This document shows, in pieces, positions 43,745 to 52,200 of a stretch of DNA of 53,190 nucleotides. The notes under the pieces were generated by a model. That model saw nothing but the letters and a program-made list of their open reading frames with translations. It did no database searches and was not told the origin of the DNA. The stretch spans positions 1 through 53,190 of the forward strand of contig JACRKZ010000126.1 of the NCBI GenBank assembly GCA_016235455.1, in the 5' to 3' direction. Source of the stretch: Armatimonadota bacterium (GTDB taxonomy: Bacteria; Armatimonadota; UBA10988). The position numbers and the translations under genes were made by a program. How positions within the stretch are numbered: the stretch's first letter is position 1; each line of letters begins with the position of its first letter.

Positions 43745-45016
43745 ATGCTCAGCGTGACTCGTTTGCTCTGCGGCACGGCCACAACCAGTGACGCACTACG
43801 TTATGGTCGGCGTGCCGGCAAGATGCCTGCCCACCTGCTGCACTTCTCAGAAGACAAGAAGCCGGTCGTTGTCTGGAACTGCACGCGCACCTGCAATCTC
43901 AAGTGCATTCATTGCTATGCCAGCTCGCGGGACGAGGTTTACCCCGGTGAGTTGAACGGCGACGAGGGCCGGGCCCTGCTCGATGATCTCGCCGCCTTCG
44001 GCGTGCCCGTCGTGCTCTTCAGCGGCGGTGAGCCGTTGATGCGGCACGACATTTTCGAGATGGCGGCGTACGCCAAGTCGTTGGGCATGCGCGCGGTGCT
44101 GTCGACCAACGGCATCCTGATCGATGAAGCCAACGCCGACCGGATCAAAGAAGTCGGCTTCTCTTATGTGGGCATCAGCCTCGATGGCCTGGAAGAAGTC
44201 CACGACAAAGTGCGCGGCGTGCGCGGGGCCTTCAACAGCTCCATCGATGCCATTCGTCGCTGCCGCGCGCGTGACATCCGAGTCGGCCTGCGCTACACCG
44301 TGCACAAGCTCAACATCGACGAGTTGCCCGGCATCTTCGACCTGCTGGAAGCAGAGGACATCCCGCGCTGCTGCTTCTACCACCTGGCCTATGCCGGTCG
44401 TGGCGACAAGCTCCAGCGCTTCGACCTGACACCGCCCGAGACGCGCAAGGCGATCGACTACCTGTTCGAGCGCACGCTGGACTTCCACCAGCGGGGGCTG
44501 GATAAAGAGATCCTCACCGTCGACAACCACACCGACAACGCCTACCTCTACCTCAAGGTGCTGGAGATGGACCCGGCTCGTGCTCGCGAGGTCTACCAGA
44601 TGCTGGCTTGGAACGGTGGCAACCAGTCGGGTATCGCCATCGTCTGTGTCGACAACCTCGGCAATGTCCATCCGGACCAGTTCTCCTGGCATGTCGACCT
44701 GGGCAACGTCAAGGACCGGCCGTTCTCCGAGATCTGGGAAGATACCAGCAACCCGCTGATGGCACTGATGAAGGAGAAGCCGCGGCAGATCACCGGCAAG
44801 TGCAGCCGCTGCCGCTTCTTTGGCTTGTGCAACGGCAACCTGCGCGTGCGAGCACACAGCTTCCACGGCGACTGGCGTGCGGAGGATCCTGCCTGCTACC
44901 TGACCGAGGAAGAGATCGACATCAACCTGCCCGTGCCCGACCTGTCGCAACCGGTCATTGTGGATCCGGCCGACCCCGCGGACGAGGCCGAGGCTGTGAG
45001 CGAGTGTGGCCGATGA
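43745..45016 (+). CDS. ahbC: 12,18-didecarboxysiroheme deacetylase (radical SAM)
   Basis: 423 residues from ATG 43745 with GGAGG eight bases upstream; an in-frame GTG at 43691 adds a non-conserved extension. The opening 'MLSVTRLLCGTATTSDALRYGR', then 'LLHFSEDKKPVVVWNCTRTCNLKCIHCYA', matches AhbC. The radical-SAM 4Fe-4S cluster Cys are C50, C54 and C57. 'LFSGGEPLMR' is the GGE SAM site, and a SPASM-like Cys set lies near the end ('CSRCRFFGLCNGN...PACYL'). AhbC removes the two acetate side chains of 12,18-didecarboxysiroheme to form Fe-coproporphyrin III in the siroheme-dependent heme pathway of sulfate reducers and archaea. It is divergent from the cytochrome operon and coupled to the next gene by ATGA. 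Confidence 0.88.
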   Translation: MLSVTRLLCGTATTSDALRYGRRAGKMPAHLLHFSEDKKPVVVWNCTRTCNLKCIHCYASSRDEVYPGELNGDEGRALLDDLAAFGVPVVLFSGGEPLMRHDIFEMAAYAKSLGMRAVLSTNGILIDEANADRIKEVGFSYVGISLDGLEEVHDKVRGVRGAFNSSIDAIRRCRARDIRVGLRYTVHKLNIDELPGIFDLLEAEDIPRCCFYHLAYAGRGDKLQRFDLTPPETRKAIDYLFERTLDFHQRGLDKEILTVDNHTDNAYLYLKVLEMDPARAREVYQMLAWNGGNQSGIAIVCVDNLGNVHPDQFSWHVDLGNVKDRPFSEIWEDTSNPLMALMKEKPRQITGKCSRCRFFGLCNGNLRVRAHSFHGDWRAEDPACYLTEEEIDINLPVPDLSQPVIVDPADPADEAEAVSECGR

Positions 45017-46164
45017 GCAACGAACACCCCCCACTCCACGCGCAAGCCGCCGCTGAGCGACACCGCCACGACGCGCGCATGCCGACGGTCGACTTCAACC
45101 TGGCGCCGTTCACCGTCGTCTGGGAGATGACCCGCGCCTGCGTGCTGCGCTGTGTGCACTGCCGCGCCGTGGCCCAGCGATCGCGCCATCCCAAGGAGCT
45201 GACGACCGACGAAGGCAAGGGGCTGCTGCGCACCATCAAGGAGTTCGGCAACCCGATCCTCGTGCTGACCGGCGGCGACCCGCTGATGCGGCCTGACCTG
45301 ACGGAGTTGATCAGCTACGCCGTGCAGGACCTGGGCCTGCGCGCCTCGCTGACGCCGAGTTCGACGCCGCTGGTCACCAAGGCGCGGCTCGAGGAGATCA
45401 AGGCCGCGGGCATCAAGCGCCTGGCCATGAGCCTCGATGGCGCCACGGCCGAGGTGCACGATGCCTTCCGCGGGTTCAGCGGCTCGTTTGAGCGCACCAT
45501 GGGCATCCTGGCCAGCTTGCGCGAGATCGACCTGCCGTTCCAGATCAACACCACGGTCACCAACACCAACGTCGACACGCTGCCCGAGATCATGGAGCAT
45601 GTGCGGGCCAGCGGCGCAGTGCAGTGGAGCGTCTTCTTCCTGGTGCCCACGGGCCGGGCGAACGTCGAGCAGATGGTCTCGCCCGAACGCCACGAGGAGC
45701 TGATGCACTGGCTGGCCGAACTCAGCGAGTCCGCGGTGTTCGACATCAAGTCCACAGCAGCGCCATTCTACCGGCGCGTGGCCATCGAGCGCCGTCGCGC
45801 CGCGGCTGGCGGTGGGCCGGTGACCTTCGCTGGTGCCGGCTTCCGCTACGAGGACGGCCTGGATCGACCGGTGCAGGGCGTCAACGACGCCAAGGGCTTC
45901 GTGTTCATCTCGCACATCGGCGAGGTCTACCCCAACGGATTCCTGCCGGTAAGCGCAGGCAACATCCGTGACGAGAGCCTGGTCGACATCTACCGCGACA
46001 GCCAGCTCTTCCGCGACTTGCGCAACCCCGACAAGCTGACCGGCAAGTGCGGTCGCTGCGGGTATCGCGAGGTCTGTGGAGGCAGTCGGGCCCGAGCCTA
46101 CGGGGTCACGGGCGACATGTTCGCCGACGACCCGGCCTGCTCATACCAGCCCCCGAGCGCGTAA
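45013..46164 (+). CDS. AhbD-like radical SAM/SPASM protein (TIGR04053-type)
   Basis: 383 residues; the ATG overlaps the ahbC stop. Radical-SAM Cys are C43, C47 and C50 ('MTRACVLRCVHCRA'); 'LTGGDPLMRPDL' is the GGD/E loop; 'LAMSLDGATAEVHDAFRG' and 'WSVFFLVPTGRANVEQM' are hallmarks of the TIGR04053 radical-SAM/SPASM family. The C-terminal Cys cluster reads 'CGRCGYREVCGGSRARAYG...DPACSY'. Its place directly after ahbC suggests the last step, oxidative decarboxylation of Fe-coproporphyrin III to heme b, normally done by AhbD. The family is distinct enough from canonical AhbD that this assignment is an inference. A 24-bp palindrome lies directly after the stop. Confidence 0.82.
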   Translation: MSNEHPPLHAQAAAERHRHDARMPTVDFNLAPFTVVWEMTRACVLRCVHCRAVAQRSRHPKELTTDEGKGLLRTIKEFGNPILVLTGGDPLMRPDLTELISYAVQDLGLRASLTPSSTPLVTKARLEEIKAAGIKRLAMSLDGATAEVHDAFRGFSGSFERTMGILASLREIDLPFQINTTVTNTNVDTLPEIMEHVRASGAVQWSVFFLVPTGRANVEQMVSPERHEELMHWLAELSESAVFDIKSTAAPFYRRVAIERRRAAAGGGPVTFAGAGFRYEDGLDRPVQGVNDAKGFVFISHIGEVYPNGFLPVSAGNIRDESLVDIYRDSQLFRDLRNPDKLTGKCGRCGYREVCGGSRARAYGVTGDMFADDPACSYQPPSA

Positions 46165-46168
46165 CGGA

Positions 46169-46220
46169 AAACGGTGTCAGGACCCGTTTCTCGACAGAGA
46201 AACGGGTCCTGACACCGTTT
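46169..46220. repeat. 24-bp perfect palindrome with GACA loop (REP-like / bidirectional terminator)
   Basis: The arms 46169-46192 and 46197-46220 are perfectly complementary over 24 bp; the core is GGTGTCAGGACCC. It is 4 bases after the ahbD-like stop and 13 bases from the stop of the convergent DUF6785 gene. On the minus strand it is followed by TTTCCGTTA. Its A/T content differs from the surroundings. Only one copy is in the window. Confidence 0.85.
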
Positions 46221-46233
46221 ATGGTTTTGGGGC

Positions 46234-48174
46234 CTACCCGAGGAAGTGGTAGACGGGCAGATCCCAGAAGATGCCCACCAGGTTGAACAGCCCGCCGACC
46301 ACGAAGTCACCGAGGATCAGGCCCAGGAAGAAGGGCACGGCCTTGCGGTAGAGCTTCAGGCCGCCGTAGCGCACGATAGCTACCTTGCAGCACCAAGCGA
46401 TGAGCAGCGAGAGCCAGACCTGGTCCATGCTCCACGACGAACTGACCGCGAAGCCCACGGGATGCAGCGGGAAGCCCACCCAGCGCACGCGCACGAGGAA
46501 CAGCGACACGCAGCAGAAGAAGCCGACGATGATGGCGTAGAGGCTACCGGGCTCGGGTCGCACCGGGTTGTTCATGTAGCTGGCCAGCCGGCCCCAGGCC
46601 TCGTTGCCGAAATACTTGAGCAGCCCCCACGTCTTGGCGCTGTCGGCGCCGTAGCGGTAGTGCGGGTCGAGCACCGCGATGTAAGCCGAGATCAGCCCGA
46701 CGACAGCCGCAGCGGCCATGGCGCCGGTCATCTTGCGCTGGTCGATACCCAGGCGACCGCTGGCCACCAGGCTCTCCAGGTGGATGGGCATGGGGTGCGA
46801 GCGGTGCGCGCGGTTGAACCAGTGATAGAACGAGAAGCCAGTGAGCGTCCACGGCGTGAACACGCGCGGCCCCCACATGCGCGGCAGCATGGTCCCGGGG
46901 TAGGCGTCGTGCAGGTCGTGCGTGGGTGAGCCGAACTCGGCGCGCAGCCGGTCTACGGCGATGGAGATGGCGAAATAGCCGATGAACACGGCGAAGATGG
47001 CGCCCCACTCCATGCGCATCTGGCGGCTGAACCAGACCAGGAACGAGAAGCCGGCAATGAAGCCCCAGAAGGCCAACGCATAGGGCATGCCCTCGCGCCG
47101 CGACCTGGCGTATTCGGGGTCCTGGCCGAAGGCGCAGCGCACGACACGCCAGATATGCTTGCGCCCCGCATAGAGCGACAGCACCGCCAGCGCCACGTAG
47201 CCGCCGTAGGCTTGCTCGGGAATGAACGGCGCGCTCGGGCTGCCCGTGGTCAGCCCGAAATACGAGCCCAGCACTCTTTGCAGCTTCCAGTACCAACAGA
47301 AAATCCAACTCGAGCCGAGCACATCCAGCGGCAGCAGATAGCCGATGCCGATGGCAAACGGGAAGACAAACAGCGGCGTGCCGCCCACCGGGCGCCAGTG
47401 AGTGCTGTTGACATACGTGCTGAGGTACTTGGTGCGTGTGCCGACCTCGGGGATGCCTGGGTACCACTGGTGCAGGTTGTTGACCACATTGATGGTCAGC
47501 GGGATGCAGAAGGCGATCCACATGTAGCGGCTGCGGAAGAAGCTCAGGTCGGGCTGCACCATCTCCAGTGGCAGCGCCACCAGCGGGAAGGTCAGTCGTT
47601 CGTTCTCCACCCACTGCCGCCGCAAGACGGTGTTGATGCAGTAGAACATGAACAGGATGACCATGGTGAAGGCGAACCAGCAGCCGAGCGGTGCCACCCA
47701 GGCGCGCCAGTGCTCAAAGAACGAGCTGTGCCCAACGAAGAAGGCCTTGAGGGCAGCGGGGTCACGTGGCACGAAGTACCGTGGCAGGTACTCGCCGAAG
47801 GTCTCGGCCCAACGGTTCTCCGGTGTCGCCTTGTAGATGGGCCAACAGAGCACGCCCATCAGCACCTGGGCTTGGTCATGCCCGGCTAACGCGCTGGCGA
47901 ACGACACCATGAAGTAGATCACGATGAAGTCGGCGCGTGTGAGCAGTGGTTTCCAGACCTTGGCCAGCACGTAGTTGCCCGCCACCAGCAGGCTCAGCAC
48001 GATGACCACGTTGAAGAACAACGAGTAGGTGGTCGGGTGGCCGGTGTACTTGATGGCCTCCATCATCACCACCCAGTACGCGTTCACCGGGATGAACGCC
48101 AGGGCGATGATCACCGCGCGCGCTCTCACACGCGATTCGATGCTGGTCTGCTGGGTGTCCGACGCCTCCACCAT
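46234..48174 (-). CDS. DUF6785-type polytopic membrane protein (copy 1)
   Basis: 646 residues with at least ten membrane helices, starting from ATG with GGGAG upstream. The N-terminal half has 'FIPVNAYWVVMMEAIKYTGHPTTYSL', 'SALAGHDQAQ' and 'RRQWVENERLTFPLVALPLEM'. The C-terminal third holds 'FGSPTHDLHDAYPGTMLP' and 'VSLFLVRVRWVGFPLHPVGFAV'. These match the DUF6785/DUF6784 pair found in environmental bacteria, of unknown function; the multi-helix layout and 'ERLTFPL' phrase recall transporters. It is a paralogue of the protein at 48909-50885, sharing the GHD, RRQW.E and FPLHP blocks. A 7-bp hairpin (48192-48209) precedes the start. The substrate is unknown. Confidence 0.85.
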   Translation of the reverse strand: MVEASDTQQTSIESRVRARAVIIALAFIPVNAYWVVMMEAIKYTGHPTTYSLFFNVVIVLSLLVAGNYVLAKVWKPLLTRADFIVIYFMVSFASALAGHDQAQVLMGVLCWPIYKATPENRWAETFGEYLPRYFVPRDPAALKAFFVGHSSFFEHWRAWVAPLGCWFAFTMVILFMFYCINTVLRRQWVENERLTFPLVALPLEMVQPDLSFFRSRYMWIAFCIPLTINVVNNLHQWYPGIPEVGTRTKYLSTYVNSTHWRPVGGTPLFVFPFAIGIGYLLPLDVLGSSWIFCWYWKLQRVLGSYFGLTTGSPSAPFIPEQAYGGYVALAVLSLYAGRKHIWRVVRCAFGQDPEYARSRREGMPYALAFWGFIAGFSFLVWFSRQMRMEWGAIFAVFIGYFAISIAVDRLRAEFGSPTHDLHDAYPGTMLPRMWGPRVFTPWTLTGFSFYHWFNRAHRSHPMPIHLESLVASGRLGIDQRKMTGAMAAAAVVGLISAYIAVLDPHYRYGADSAKTWGLLKYFGNEAWGRLASYMNNPVRPEPGSLYAIIVGFFCCVSLFLVRVRWVGFPLHPVGFAVSSSWSMDQVWLSLLIAWCCKVAIVRYGGLKLYRKAVPFFLGLILGDFVVGGLFNLVGIFWDLPVYHFLG

Positions 48175-48251
48175 GCTCTCCCACCGCGCCTCGCCAACGA
48201 CGGTTGGCGGGCGCTAGGATAGCACAGGCGAGCGCCGATGGCACGCGCCGA

Positions 48252-48806
48252 TCAGACTTCGAACAGCAGGTCGTCCAGCGCGGCCTCGTCGAGCAGACTG
48301 CCGCGCAGCAGCGCCACCATCGCCTCGTTCTGGTCGACGCTGTTGAGCGTAGCCACGACTTCCACCAATTGCGCGATGGCGCCGGAGACTTCGTCGACAC
48401 ATGCCGACTGCTGGACACCGGTGCTGGCGATCTCACTGGCCAGTTCAGACAGCTCCATGGAGCGCTTGAGCATCGCCGCCACGCGCTGGCTGCGTGATCC
48501 CACGGCCTTCTTGACCCGGCCGGTGGCCGTGCCTTTGGCGGTGGCGGGCGCCTCCACGGCGCGCATGGCGTCAACCGCGGTAGCGATGGCGCGGTCGTGG
48601 ATCTGCCGGCTGAGCGTTTCGATGCGGGCCAAAAGCCGCTCGACCTCGCGCGCGCTCACCCGCAGCTGCGCCACGGATTCGTTGAGGCGCTCCATGGCGT
48701 TGCCACCGACCTTAGCGGCCTCCTCGGCCTCCACGGCGATCCGGCTGGCGGTGAACAGATCGTCGGCCACGTCCTGCGGTCGTGCCTTGGTACCCTTCTG
48801 CGACAT
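48252..48806 (-). CDS. Small soluble coiled-coil protein resembling an MCP signalling hairpin
   Basis: 184 residues from ATG 48806 (GGGAGGTGAG about five bases upstream). There is no membrane helix. The sequence is almost wholly helical. It contains heptad-like stretches 'AMERLNESVAQLRVSAREVERLLARIETLSRQIHDRAIATAVDAMRAV', cut by a basic hinge, and a second helix with 'LSELASEIASTGVQQSACVDEVSGAIAQL'. Both resemble the antiparallel arms of methyl-accepting chemotaxis proteins; in true MCPs the hairpin tip binds CheA/CheW, and here the tip sequence is not conserved. It lies between two DUF6785 paralogues, 77 bases upstream of one and 102 bases downstream of the other. A structural or signalling partner role is possible; the function is unknown. 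Confidence 0.7.
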   Translation of the reverse strand: MSQKGTKARPQDVADDLFTASRIAVEAEEAAKVGGNAMERLNESVAQLRVSAREVERLLARIETLSRQIHDRAIATAVDAMRAVEAPATAKGTATGRVKKAVGSRSQRVAAMLKRSMELSELASEIASTGVQQSACVDEVSGAIAQLVEVVATLNSVDQNEAMVALLRGSLLDEAALDDLLFEV

Positions 48807-48843
48807 TGGTCTCACCTCCCGCGATCCACGCGCGGCATCCTAC

Positions 48844-48849
48844 ATTGTA
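48844..48849 (-). promoter_or_regulatory. -10 element upstream of the MCP-like gene
   Basis: TACAAT on the minus strand predicts a start near 48837 and a ~30-base leader that includes the strong ribosome-binding site at ~48812-48821. The -35 region (TGCCGG) is poor. This suggests the MCP-like gene and the downstream DUF6785 gene can be expressed apart from the upstream genes. Confidence 0.45.
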
Positions 48850-48908
48850 TCGGCTGCCGAGACCGACCGGCATAGGCCAGCGGCAGTATTGGGTCATCAG
48901 CCGGCCCA

Positions 48909-50885
48909 CTAGCCGGGCGAGAAGTCGTAGATCGGCCGACCCAGGTAGAGACTCAACACGCTCCAGAACGCGCCGACCACATACTCGCCCAGCAGCAGAC
49001 CATAGCACACCGGCAAGCACTTGCGGTAGAGCTTGTAGCCGCCGTACTTGAGCACCAGCGACTTCACCGCCCAAGCGATGACCATGCACATCCAGAAGTA
49101 ATCGACGCCGAACGTCATGCTCAACGCATAGCCGGCGGGATGGAAGGGGAACCGTAGCGACACCACACGCATGAGCATGAGGAACACTGTGAAGCCCATC
49201 GCCGCCACAAAGGCGACCACGCGCGGCACGTTCATCGCGTGGTCGCGCGGGGCCAGCCCTTCGATCCAGGCCGCGGTCTGGCCCACCTGCCCCCAGTTGT
49301 GCATCGTCATGCCATTGAAGCTCGAGGTGTTGGTATAGGAGAGCTGGATGCCGATGACATAGACCACGATGCCGCCGACATACACGCCGAGCAGCATGAT
49401 CCAGCCCAGGCCGCGGCTGGAGATGCCCGCTCGCTCGGCCATCTTGAAGCCTTCCATCATGGGCGGCATGATCTGCGTGCGGTAGCCCCGGCCGGTGAAC
49501 CAGTAGAAGAGCGGATGCATGATCAAGTTGCGCGCGCCGATGGCATCGACCCCGCGCAGGCTGACCAGCAGGTACATCGAGTTCACGCCCAGCAACTCAT
49601 GCGCCGGCGGCCCAAGTTCGGCGCGCATGCGGGTGATGGCCAGGGCAATGACCAGATAGACGCCGAAGAACGCCGGAATGAAGCCCGGTGTCATGCCTGC
49701 CTTGCGGCAGAAGTAGTAGATGAAGGCTGACCCGGCCACCATGCCCAGCGCCGCAAGGCGATAGGAGAACGGTTCGTTGCTGTCGTCCAAGCCACCTGGC
49801 CGACCCAGAATCGTGGCCAGCACGGCCTTGAGATGATGCCGCGCCAGCCATAGGGTGTAGAGGCACAGCACGAACAACGCGCCACCCGTCTGCTCGGTGA
49901 CGTAGGGCAGTTCCGGCATGTTGGGCAGGTTGGCCGCGGCGGATGCGACGCGCTCGGCCTTCTGGAACAGGTAGAAGAACCAGATGGAGAAGGACAGATC
50001 GAGCGGCAGGAAGAAGCCGAGCGCGATGATGAACGGGTACAGCGGCACCGGCATCCAGCCGACACGGTTCCAAGGGAAGGTTGTGAACAGCTTGCCCCAG
50101 TCGTAGTGGTCATGCCGCAGTCGGAGCAGCGGTACCGCGGGCACGAAGCCGTGCAGGCCGTTGAGCAGGTCGATGGACGCCGCGATGGCGAACCCTATCC
50201 AGAACAACCGGTTGCCGAAGAAGGCCTTGTCGCCGCCATTCGCGGTCATGGCCAGGGGCAGCTGGATCAGCGGGAAGCTGAGCTTCTCGTGCTCCGTCCA
50301 CTGCCGCCGCAGGAAGACGTTGACGCTGATGAGCAGCAGGCCGAACGCGGCGATGAACTGAGTCCACCAGAAGACAGGCGTCACCCAGGCCTTCCAGTGG
50401 TCCTTCAGCAGCAGGCTGGAGTGCCCCTCGAAGAACGGCTTGTAGACGCTCTCGCGGCTGACCACCAGGTGCTGAGGCAGGAAGGGCTGCAGCAGCGAGG
50501 CCCACTTGTTGCTGTCATTGGCACCGTAGTATGGCAGCGCCAGCGAGGGCAACTGGAGCTGCATCGAGTCATGCCCGGCCAGGGCCGTCGGCATGTACAG
50601 CAGGATGTAGATGACGATCAGCTCGCCCTGGGTCAAGGCCAGCCGCGGCGCGACGCGCTTGACGCCCATGTTGAGAACGATCACCACCAGCACGGTGAAG
50701 ATGACGTTCCAGAACAGGCTGAGCGCCGAGGGGTGGCCACTGTGCCAGATGCCCTCGACTTGCATGGTCCAGTAAATGTTCGGCGGGATGAGCAGGAGCC
50801 CTAGGATCACCGACCGCCAGGTGATAGCGCCGCGACGTGGCGACACGCCACTGTCGACGTTTCCGTTGTCTGCCTCAGTTGCCAT
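48909..50885 (-). CDS. DUF6785-type polytopic membrane protein (copy 2)
   Basis: 658 residues from ATG 50885; a longer in-frame extension runs into the TolC gene and is Trp-rich and unconserved. At least ten membrane helices. Diagnostic blocks: 'LIPPNIYWTMQVEGIWHSGHPSALSLF', 'TALAGHDSMQ', 'RRQWTEHEKLSFPLIQLPLAM', 'LGPPAHELLGVNSMYL' and 'RVVSLRFPFHPAGYALSM'. They align by eye with the same blocks of copy 1 at 46234-48174, so the two are paralogues. The start overlaps the TolC-family gene by 11 bases, so expression is coupled to it. The function of the family is not known; transport is a plausible inference from topology. Confidence 0.85.
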   Translation of the reverse strand: MATEADNGNVDSGVSPRRGAITWRSVILGLLLIPPNIYWTMQVEGIWHSGHPSALSLFWNVIFTVLVVIVLNMGVKRVAPRLALTQGELIVIYILLYMPTALAGHDSMQLQLPSLALPYYGANDSNKWASLLQPFLPQHLVVSRESVYKPFFEGHSSLLLKDHWKAWVTPVFWWTQFIAAFGLLLISVNVFLRRQWTEHEKLSFPLIQLPLAMTANGGDKAFFGNRLFWIGFAIAASIDLLNGLHGFVPAVPLLRLRHDHYDWGKLFTTFPWNRVGWMPVPLYPFIIALGFFLPLDLSFSIWFFYLFQKAERVASAAANLPNMPELPYVTEQTGGALFVLCLYTLWLARHHLKAVLATILGRPGGLDDSNEPFSYRLAALGMVAGSAFIYYFCRKAGMTPGFIPAFFGVYLVIALAITRMRAELGPPAHELLGVNSMYLLVSLRGVDAIGARNLIMHPLFYWFTGRGYRTQIMPPMMEGFKMAERAGISSRGLGWIMLLGVYVGGIVVYVIGIQLSYTNTSSFNGMTMHNWGQVGQTAAWIEGLAPRDHAMNVPRVVAFVAAMGFTVFLMLMRVVSLRFPFHPAGYALSMTFGVDYFWMCMVIAWAVKSLVLKYGGYKLYRKCLPVCYGLLLGEYVVGAFWSVLSLYLGRPIYDFSPG

Positions 50886-52200
50886 CCATGTTACCCGTGG
50901 CCAAACGGAAGGCGGCCACGGCTCGATGCGCGGCCACCAGGGCCAGCACACGGTCCAGGGCAGCCTTGCGCTGCTCCACCAGAGCCTGCTGAACGTCAAT
51001 CAGGGTGGCGCGTTGACGGTCATACTGCAACGCTTTGACCCGGTAGGCCTCCTGGGCGGCTGCCAGCCGCTCGGTGGACAGGGCATAGCGGGCCCGCGCG
51101 GCGCGGTCGTCCAGCCAGGCGCGCCGTACTTCCAGTTCGATGCCCGCGCGCAGTTCGTCCAGCCCGACCTGCGCGAGTAGCGCGCCGCCACGCGCCTCCT
51201 GCTCGGCGCGCTGGGCGGCGTTGTCGGTCGACGAAAGTGGCCAGCGCGCCACGACCCCAACGCGAGCGTCCCAGGCCGGGTCGAACGCCGCGGCGGTACC
51301 GCCGCCCAGCGTCGCCGTGGCCGACAACGTGGGCCCGCGCTGCGCGCGCGCCAACTCAGCGCCGGCCCGGGCCTCGACGATGCGGGCCGCCAGAGCCACG
51401 ACCTCCGGCCGATGGTCGCGCGCCCAGCTCACCGCTGCGGCGATGTCGCCCAGCTCGGCCGGCAGTTGGTCGGTGCCGCTGACGACGATCGGCGCGGCCA
51501 GTGATGGGCGGCCGAGCAGGCGGTTCAAGTTGCCCTGCGCCAGGGCGACGCCGTTCTCGGCCTCGACCACGGCGCCCCGTGCCTCGAGCACACCGGCGCG
51601 CGCCTGCAGTCGGTCCACCTCGGCCACGCGTTCCACGGTCAGCAGGTCCTCGACCCGCTTGGCCTGCGCCTCGGCCAGCCGCAGCGCTTCGCCGGCCAGC
51701 ACCGAGCCGGCCTGGGCCGCGGCCAGGTCGAGCCAGGCCAGCCGCACGTCGTAGTCCAGTCGCGCCAGGGCTGCGCCGTACTCGGCCCGAGCGGCGGTGG
51801 CACTCGCCTCACAGCGACGTTGCAGCGCATCGCCGCCCGAGGCCAGGAGGATCTGCTCCACGCTGATCTGAGCGCGCGCGCTGACATCGCGTCGCACCAC
51901 GGCGCGCGGAGCGGCTGGATCGCGCACCACTGGGCCGAGCTCGGCGTTGGCGGTGGCCTTGACGTCGGGTCGGACCCGCGGCCGCAGCAGGTCGGCCTGC
52001 CCCAGGGCGTTGTCGCGGACGAGCCGCGCGTGGCGCGCCGTCAGGCTGCTCACCAGCGCCTCGGCGACTGCCTGGTCGAGCGTCAGGGGTGCCGGCGCGG
52101 TCGTAGACGTAGGGTTGACCACCGTCTCACGCGGCGCGGCGGGCGGGGTCGGCCCCAGGGGCTCCGCGGCCAACATCACCGCCAGCATCCAGACCGTCAT
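50875..52200 (-). CDS. TolC-family outer-membrane efflux-type protein
   Basis: 441 residues from ATG 52200, which overlaps the nucleosidase stop as ATGA. A signal-like N-terminus ('MTVWMLAVMLAAEPLG') and a Pro/Thr-rich stretch precede 'LTLDQAVAEALVSSLTARHARL', the family's entry motif. Two long helical repeats follow ('LDLAAAQAGSVLAGEALRLAEAQAKRVEDLL' and 'AQEAYRVKALQYDRQRATLIDVQQALVEQR'), as in TolC/CusC-type trimeric channels. No periplasmic adaptor or inner-membrane pump gene is adjacent; instead a DUF6785 gene overlaps its 3' end. It supports a diderm envelope. The export substrate is unknown. Confidence 0.88.
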   Translation of the reverse strand: MTVWMLAVMLAAEPLGPTPPAAPRETVVNPTSTTAPAPLTLDQAVAEALVSSLTARHARLVRDNALGQADLLRPRVRPDVKATANAELGPVVRDPAAPRAVVRRDVSARAQISVEQILLASGGDALQRRCEASATAARAEYGAALARLDYDVRLAWLDLAAAQAGSVLAGEALRLAEAQAKRVEDLLTVERVAEVDRLQARAGVLEARGAVVEAENGVALAQGNLNRLLGRPSLAAPIVVSGTDQLPAELGDIAAAVSWARDHRPEVVALAARIVEARAGAELARAQRGPTLSATATLGGGTAAAFDPAWDARVGVVARWPLSSTDNAAQRAEQEARGGALLAQVGLDELRAGIELEVRRAWLDDRAARARYALSTERLAAAQEAYRVKALQYDRQRATLIDVQQALVEQRKAALDRVLALVAAHRAVAAFRLATGNMDGN

